A DNA stretch of 13,154 nucleotides from the NCBI GenBank assembly GCA_041659545.1, contig JBAZYB010000113.1:1-13154 (forward strand), read 5' to 3'. Position 1 is the first letter of the stretch. Every line of letters begins with the position of its first letter. The stretch is from Hyphomicrobium_A sp041659545. Lineage in GTDB: Bacteria > Pseudomonadota > Alphaproteobacteria > Rhizobiales > Hyphomicrobiaceae. The position numbers were made by a program, and so were the translations under genes. This document shows positions 8,133 through 13,154 of this stretch, piece after piece. A model generated the notes under the pieces. The model was not told where the DNA came from, made no database searches, and worked only from the letters and a program-made list of their open reading frames with translations.

Positions 8133-8217
8133 AGGCGCAGGCAGCGCCACGCGTCAGATAGACCATGCTATTGCTTGCCCACCGGGCCGATGGCCACTCT
8201 CATGGGCTGATCAACGC

Positions 8218-10506
<2,289 letters not shown>

Positions 10507-10553
10507 ACGCCCCGCCCCGCCGCTCGTCCGCTTCCCGGTTCAGCAGTGTGTTA

Positions 10554-10745
10554 TCAAGCAGGATCGGGCACAGCCTGATTCTCGTCGTCGCGCTCATCGT
10601 CAGAGTCGCCGTTGGCATCGGCCGTCGGAAGGTCATTGGAGTCCGTTTGAACGGGCTCGGCAGGCCGCGTACCGAGATCTTCCTCGCCGTCGACGTCGGG
10701 CAATTCTACGTCGGGCATTTCCTCGTCGGGCTTCGGCTTCGGCAT
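10554..10745 (-). CDS. Small acidic disordered protein
   Basis: 63 residues, very rich in Asp and Glu, beginning MPKPKPDEEMPDVELPDVDG and ending DENQAVPDPA. It holds a short near-repeat (PDVE, PDVD), almost no hydrophobic residues and no cysteine, so it is probably unfolded. AAGGGAGC lies seven bases before the ATG, a good ribosome binding site, and a candidate EcfG-type promoter stands just upstream. I do not recognise a family. It is convergent with the ATPase gene (47 bp apart) and downstream of another leftward small gene. It may be a stress-induced acidic protein; that is inference from the promoter only. Confidence 0.6.
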   Translation of the reverse strand: MPKPKPDEEMPDVELPDVDGEEDLGTRPAEPVQTDSNDLPTADANGDSDDERDDENQAVPDPA

Positions 10746-10768
10746 CGGTTGCTCCCTTTTGCGGCTTA

Positions 10769-10793
10769 AACGCCTGCGGGCTGTTGTTGTTTC
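10769..10793 (-). promoter_or_regulatory. Candidate EcfG-type stress promoter for the acidic small protein
   Basis: On the leftward strand GAAAC (10793-10789), 16 bases, then CGTT (10772-10769). The known alphaproteobacterial EcfG consensus is GGAAC, 16-17 bases, CGTT, so there is one mismatch in the -35 box. The -10 lies about 24 bases before the ATG at 10745, leaving a short leader with the ribosome binding site. Confidence 0.45.
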
Positions 10794-10796
10794 GTG

Positions 10797-11000
10797 CTAA
10801 CAGGTTGGCACGCTCGGAATTGGCGTTTTTGCAGCCTCTGCCAGCAACGTCCGCATCTGCCGCCTCAGCGACGGACCTGATAGTTGGCCGGACGAATATC
10901 CTTCGTCGCGAAGACGGCGCTCCAACATGGCGAGATCAGCGAACTCTCCCGACTTCGCAAGCTCGAACGCTCTTTCGAGGCAGGTTTTGTTCTGGTCCAT
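10797..11000 (-). CDS. Small helical conserved protein of rhizobial type
   Basis: 67 residues from ATG 11000, starting MDQNKTCLERAFELAKSGEF. The pattern of an N-terminal LERAFELAKSG helix, then LxxxLRDEGY and a LRRQMRTLL helix, matches small uncharacterised proteins that I recall as common in Bradyrhizobium and relatives. Function is unknown to me. There is no clear ribosome binding site before ATG 11000; an in-frame GTG at 11036 with AAGG eight bases upstream would add 12 residues and is a real alternative. It lies 51 bp upstream of the acidic-protein gene on the same strand and is divergent from the gene at 11138. Confidence 0.65.
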   Translation of the reverse strand: MDQNKTCLERAFELAKSGEFADLAMLERRLRDEGYSSGQLSGPSLRRQMRTLLAEAAKTPIPSVPTC

Positions 11001-11137
11001 ATGAGCACGGTAGGCGCTAATGAGTAGCAAAGCCACTGCCGGCGCACCTTGCGCGCGCGACCACGCGCGTGACTTAGGTATCCGCTTAGCCTATTGGCCG
11101 TCAGACACACTCAACGATTTTGGACGAGGAACGCACC

Positions 11138-11593
11138 GTGGCAGACACTGACACGCCGCATGAGATCGAAAAGATCATAGCCGAGCGAAACGCGGCGGAC
11201 GCTGCAAGGGCGACCGCCGATGCCGCGGCTAAAAGGCAGATCCACGAGCTGGAGATCAAGGTGAAGGGCGCTTTCACCATCGCCGAGGAGATGCTCCAGG
11301 AAGAGATCAAAAGCGCAAACGCGGCGATCCAAAGGGGCGGGCGCACCGAGGAGTTTCGATTGCAACCGAACCCTCAGCCGGGCGCCGGAAAGCTGCTGGC
11401 AGCCAATCTGACGTTGAGCGATGGCGTGGGTCAACTCCGCGAATATGTGATCACCGTTGACGCCACAGATGGGAAGATCGTCGTAAAAGGCCACGGCGTG
11501 ACGATGCAGCAATCGCTGACCAATGTCCTTCATGTGAAGGCCGAGGATTGGTCCAAGTTCCTGAGCGGTGTCTATGCAGGCAACATGCGGTAG
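11138..11593 (+). CDS. Unidentified coiled-coil protein
   Basis: 151 residues from GTG 11138, which has GAGGAA six bases upstream. The frame is open further upstream to a TTG at 11120, but that would place the ribosome binding site inside the gene. Residues 2-70 are rich in Ala, Glu and Lys with a heptad-like pattern (IEKIIAERNAADAARATA onward), predicting a long helix or coiled coil. The second half (LTLSDGVGQLREYVITVDA, then GKIVVKGHGVTM) looks like beta strands, ending with KAEDWSKFLSGVY. No signal peptide, cysteine or catalytic motif is visible. I do not recognise a family; probably a cytoplasmic accessory protein. It diverges from the leftward small genes. Confidence 0.7.
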   Translation: MADTDTPHEIEKIIAERNAADAARATADAAAKRQIHELEIKVKGAFTIAEEMLQEEIKSANAAIQRGGRTEEFRLQPNPQPGAGKLLAANLTLSDGVGQLREYVITVDATDGKIVVKGHGVTMQQSLTNVLHVKAEDWSKFLSGVYAGNMR

Positions 11594-11651
11594 TTGGCTG
11601 GGAGCGCACGGTTCTCTTGCCACAGGCTTCTCTTAGCCGCATCTGCATCTG

Positions 11652-11723
11652 GTGCTCATTAACACCGCGGAAGGCGAGATACGTGCTAAGATCGCCGATG
11701 GATACTTTGAAAAGCCCTCCTAG
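11652..11723 (+). other. Tiny reading frame overlapping the GcrA-like start, possible gene remnant
   Basis: A 23-codon frame from GTG 11652 contains EIRAKIADGYFEKPS and overlaps the next gene's start. The IRxKIAxGYF pattern resembles small FlgM-like or antisigma-type proteins, but it is too short to assign and has no good ribosome binding site. It could be the tail of a decayed gene. Low confidence. Confidence 0.15.
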
Positions 11724-11937
11724 ACCTGTGGCACTGGACTACATCGTCATTCCGCTGAACGAGCGANNNNNNNNNNTCTTGCCCAACCACTGTCGTTGGC
11801 CGACCGGTGACCCCCAGCTTCCCGACTTCCACTACTGCGGCAAGCCGAAGCTCGCCGGCCATTCGTATTGCGAATTCCATGTGCGGCGCGCCGCCAATCC
11901 TGGCCGGGTTCGCCCCGTAAACTACCGGATCACCTGA
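11698..11937 (+). CDS. Small GcrA-family protein, interrupted by an assembly gap
   Basis: About 79 residues if the ten Ns represent true length. The C-terminal half carries the GcrA signature: HCRWPTGDP, then PDFHYCGKPKLAG, then SYCEFH, i.e. three cysteines and a terminal His in family order. GcrA binds sigma70 and DNA with methylated GANTC sites to control cell-cycle genes in alphaproteobacteria; this short version lacks the N-terminal helix-turn-helix of full GcrA (about 170 residues). The N-terminal part (MDTLKSPPRPVALDYIVIPL) before the gap resembles the variable lead-in of small paralogues, which often have an ER plus a few residues before the CRWP block; here NER meets the gap. So the gene may be complete with only a few unknown codons, but frame across the gap is assumed. 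The ribosome binding site is weak. Confidence 0.65.
   Translation: MDTLKSPPRPVALDYIVIPLNERXXXXLPNHCRWPTGDPQLPDFHYCGKPKLAGHSYCEFHVRRAANPGRVRPVNYRIT
11767..11776. other. Ten-N assembly gap
   Basis: A run of ten N bases interrupts the GcrA-like gene. Ten Ns is a common scaffold placeholder, so true length, reading frame and even adjacency of the two sides are not guaranteed. Confidence 0.99.
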
Positions 11938-12114
11938 ATTCCTTCGCACCTAGCCGCGCGTGCTCGACGGTGGGGACCGCCTAACAGGGCGTAGTCGCAG
12001 CATGGTGCCGGAAGGCTTGCCGTTTACCGCAAGGACGACGTCGCGTCCGCACCGCGTGCGGCCTGCACGCTGTTGACGCGTGTGCGCTACGCAGAAACAT
12101 CGCATCAAATGATC

Positions 12115-12139
12115 TGAACTTATGCGCTGGCCCAGCGTT
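12115..12139 (+). promoter_or_regulatory. Candidate EcfG-type stress promoter for the exported small protein
   Basis: TGAAC at 12115-12119, 16 bases, then CGTT at 12136-12139. This differs from the EcfG consensus (GGAAC, 16-17 bases, CGTT) only in the first base. It lies 57 bp before the ATG at 12197, a normal position. The rest of the 11938-12196 gap shows no gene. Confidence 0.5.
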
Positions 12140-12196
12140 GAACCTTCAACGGGCGCCCAAATCAAAGACCCTTTGACCTTTATTCCCGGAGAGATC

Positions 12197-12457
12197 ATGA
12201 GCAAAAACATCGCAACGATGGCGCTTGCCGCCGCTCTAGCCACAACCACGATAGTTTCGACGGCTTCGGCAGACCCCGGGCGCGGACGCCACTATGGAAA
12301 TCATCACGCCCATAACCACGGACACCGTGGTCGCGGTCATTATCGCAACGGCAAGTGGATTGCACTTGGCATCCTTGGTGCGGCCGCCGCCGCGGCCATT
12401 GCCAACTCCGACAACGACGACTGCTACTATCGTCGGGGTCGTCGCTACTGCCGTTAA
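12197..12457 (+). CDS. Small exported His/Arg-rich protein
   Basis: 86 residues. A Sec-type signal peptide (MSKNIATMALAAALATTTIV) ends with STASA, cleavage predicted after residue 25. The mature part has a His/Gly/Arg segment (HYGNHHAHNHGHRGRGHYR), a short Ala-rich hydrophobic stretch (WIALGILGAAAAAAIANS), and a basic tail with two cysteines (CYYRRGRRYCR) that could form a disulfide. GGAGAG stands before the ATG, making 12197 a better start than the upstream ATG at 12122. Similar small periplasmic proteins of unknown role are common in rhizobia. The His cluster could bind metal, but nothing proves it. It has its own promoter candidate and terminator. Confidence 0.8.
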   Translation: MSKNIATMALAAALATTTIVSTASADPGRGRHYGNHHAHNHGHRGRGHYRNGKWIALGILGAAAAAAIANSDNDDCYYRRGRRYCR

Positions 12458-12472
12458 GCGCACGACAGTATG

Positions 12473-12512
12473 GATAAGGGGCTTCGCCACGTCGAAGCTC
12501 CTTATCTGTTCT
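12473..12512 (+). terminator. Rho-independent terminator of the exported-protein gene
   Basis: GATAAGGGGCTTCG (12473-12486) pairs with CGAAGCTCCTTATC (12493-12506) over 14 positions including one G-T wobble, with loop CCACGT and a following TGTTCT. It starts 16 bp after the stop codon. The nearly symmetrical stem could also act on leftward transcripts. Confidence 0.85.
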
Positions 12513-12579
12513 GCTGACGTCGCGCCATTTCCGCTGTCGCGTGGAGCCCTGCCGGCGTTAGATCGACGGGCGCACGCAG

Positions 12580-12651
12580 CCACTCCCCCGAAGGCGAGGT
12601 CGGTGGTCACGACGAACGATGTCCGTAGAGGCGGCTGACCAGTTGAATGTT
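12580..12651 (-). pseudogene. Fragment of an IS21-family istB transposition helper gene
   Basis: Read leftward, the bases encode NIQLVSRLYG, then after a one-base shift SFVVTTDLAFG. This matches the conserved IstB stretch (family form: LxxLxSxLYExTSxxxTTNLxFxEW), the region after the Walker B motif of this AAA+ ATPase. Only about 24 codons remain, with an internal frameshift and no flanking IstB sequence, so it is a non-functional relic. Recognition is from memory of the family; a short match of this kind carries some risk. Confidence 0.45.
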
Positions 12652-12840
12652 GAATAGAGGGGCCGGAGTGCGAAATTGGCGGGTCGCCCAGCCGTTCGCA
12701 TGTCAGCGCGCCGACGCCGCGCGAGCATCGGTTTTGTCGACGAGCATGGTGCCATTGAAGACGCGCGCCTTCGCCTAACTCGGGATCATGCTCTGGCGAC
12801 GTAGATCTTATCGTGCCGTGCCGCCGATAGGGCGGCGCCG

Positions 12841-13110
12841 TACTGGCGTCGAGGAAGGCAGCACGCTCAGGGGCAGCGCATGTGCGAGTCGGCGAACGAG
12901 ATCGCCGCCAACACCGGCCACGCCAGCCTTGAGGAGGTCGCGCGCTATGCACGCGCTGCCAGGCAGAGGAAACTGGCGCGTTCTGCCATCGACCGACTGG
13001 CACGTGAGCGGTTGGTCATTCCGTTCCCAGGTCGTTCGGAAGGGTTGGGAATCGGTGGGCTACGGGTTGGGACAAGTGGCCCCAACTCAACCAAAGAAAT
13101 CAATAGCTTA
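12841..13110 (+). pseudogene. C-terminal remnant of a tyrosine recombinase (phage-type integrase)
   Basis: From about 12892 the frame reads ANEIAANTGHASLEEVARYA, then RAARQRKLARSAIDRL. This is the end of the catalytic domain of tyrosine recombinases: the GH after the helix is the conserved His position and RYA-RAA covers the nucleophile Tyr region (Y near 12935). The preceding block expected to hold the HxLR motif is scrambled: AAGGCAGCACGC at 12855-12866 looks like the LRKAA segment but is in another frame, so at least one frameshift or deletion lies there. No start or N-terminal domain exists in the window, and no stop follows before the tRNA. It points toward the tRNA 3' end, the usual layout of an integrase beside its attachment site. 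Confidence 0.7.
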
Positions 13111-13119
13111 GAAAAAGGA

Positions 13120-13154
13120 TGGCGCCCCGTAGGGGACTCGAACCCCTGTTCCCA
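13120..13154 (-). tRNA. 3' part of a leftward tRNA gene, cut by the window edge
   Basis: Read leftward, the end gives a T-arm with stem AGGGG/CCCCT around loop TTCGAGT (13147-13131), the acceptor strand ACGGGGC (13130-13124), discriminator G (13123) and an encoded CCA (13122-13120). The rest, including the anticodon, is outside the window, so the amino acid cannot be told. It could be a complete tRNA gene or only an attachment-site copy of the 3' end. Confidence 0.85.

Larger units (their letters stand above)
12513..13119. other. Gene-poor region with decayed mobile-element pieces
   Basis: About 600 bp between the terminator and the tRNA with no intact gene. It holds the IS21 istB-like fragment and the integrase remnant listed separately. 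Long frames on both strands here give low-complexity Arg/Pro/Ala-rich translations without start signals and look accidental. The stretch 12652-12840 shows nothing I can identify. Confidence 0.6.

Noticed and set aside
11054..11069. CGCGCG-ACCA-CGCGCG inverted repeat between divergent genes
   Set aside because: Simple CG-repeat content makes such pairing likely by chance in GC-rich DNA; no T-tract or known operator form.
11950..12090. Leftward frame with GRDVVLAVNGKP, resembling a Phd-type antitoxin strand
   Set aside because: The match is only about a dozen residues, the rest does not fit the family, and no toxin gene is adjacent.
12236..13003. 255-codon leftward frame spanning the right-hand region
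   Set aside because: It is antisense to the exported-protein gene and the integrase remnant, crosses a strong terminator, and is Arg/Pro-rich; only its short IstB-like piece is meaningful.

Overview
The window looks like chromosomal DNA from a GC-rich alphaproteobacterium, most likely a member of the Hyphomicrobiales (Bradyrhizobium/Mesorhizobium-like). The evidence is a GcrA-type cell-cycle protein, two sites resembling the promoter of the alphaproteobacterial stress sigma factor EcfG, small proteins of rhizobial type, and a P1B-5 metal ATPase of the kind described in Sinorhizobium (Nia). Species cannot be fixed from the sequence alone.

Left part (1-4882): the start of an unidentified leftward gene runs off the left edge. 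A 237-bp gap separates it from a compact rightward operon: L-lactate permease (lldP), then three genes for the iron-sulfur/LUD lactate oxidation complex, lutA (lldE), lutB (lldF) and lutC (lldG). Spacing is 18 bp, then a TAATG overlap, then abutting genes. Together they import lactate and oxidise it to pyruvate. No lactate-responsive regulator and no flavin lactate dehydrogenase lie inside the window.

Middle part (4883-8217): after a 371-bp gap with a candidate sigma70-type promoter comes a two-gene molybdenum hydroxylase, a [2Fe-2S] subunit (iorA-like) and a Tat-exported molybdopterin subunit (iorB-like). The pair closes with a strong hairpin. No cytochrome c subunit or cofactor-insertion chaperone is next to it.

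Next (8218-10506) is a single-gene transcription unit for a P1B-5-type heavy-metal ATPase. It has a TPC metal-site motif, no N-terminal metal-binding domain, and a C-terminal hemerythrin-like domain, pointing to Ni/Fe/Co export linked to oxygen or iron sensing.

Right part (10507-12512): a group of small genes. Two leftward genes encode an acidic 63-residue protein and a small rhizobial-type helical protein. Three rightward genes encode a coiled-coil protein, a GcrA-like protein interrupted by a 10-N assembly gap, and a His/Arg-rich exported protein with a clear terminator. Two of these genes have upstream sites one base away from the EcfG consensus, suggesting membership in the general stress regulon.

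Right edge (12513-13154): no intact gene. It holds a short IS21 istB-like fragment, the C-terminal part of a decayed tyrosine recombinase, and the 3' end of a leftward tRNA gene that continues past the window. This is the typical scar of an integrated island at a tRNA.
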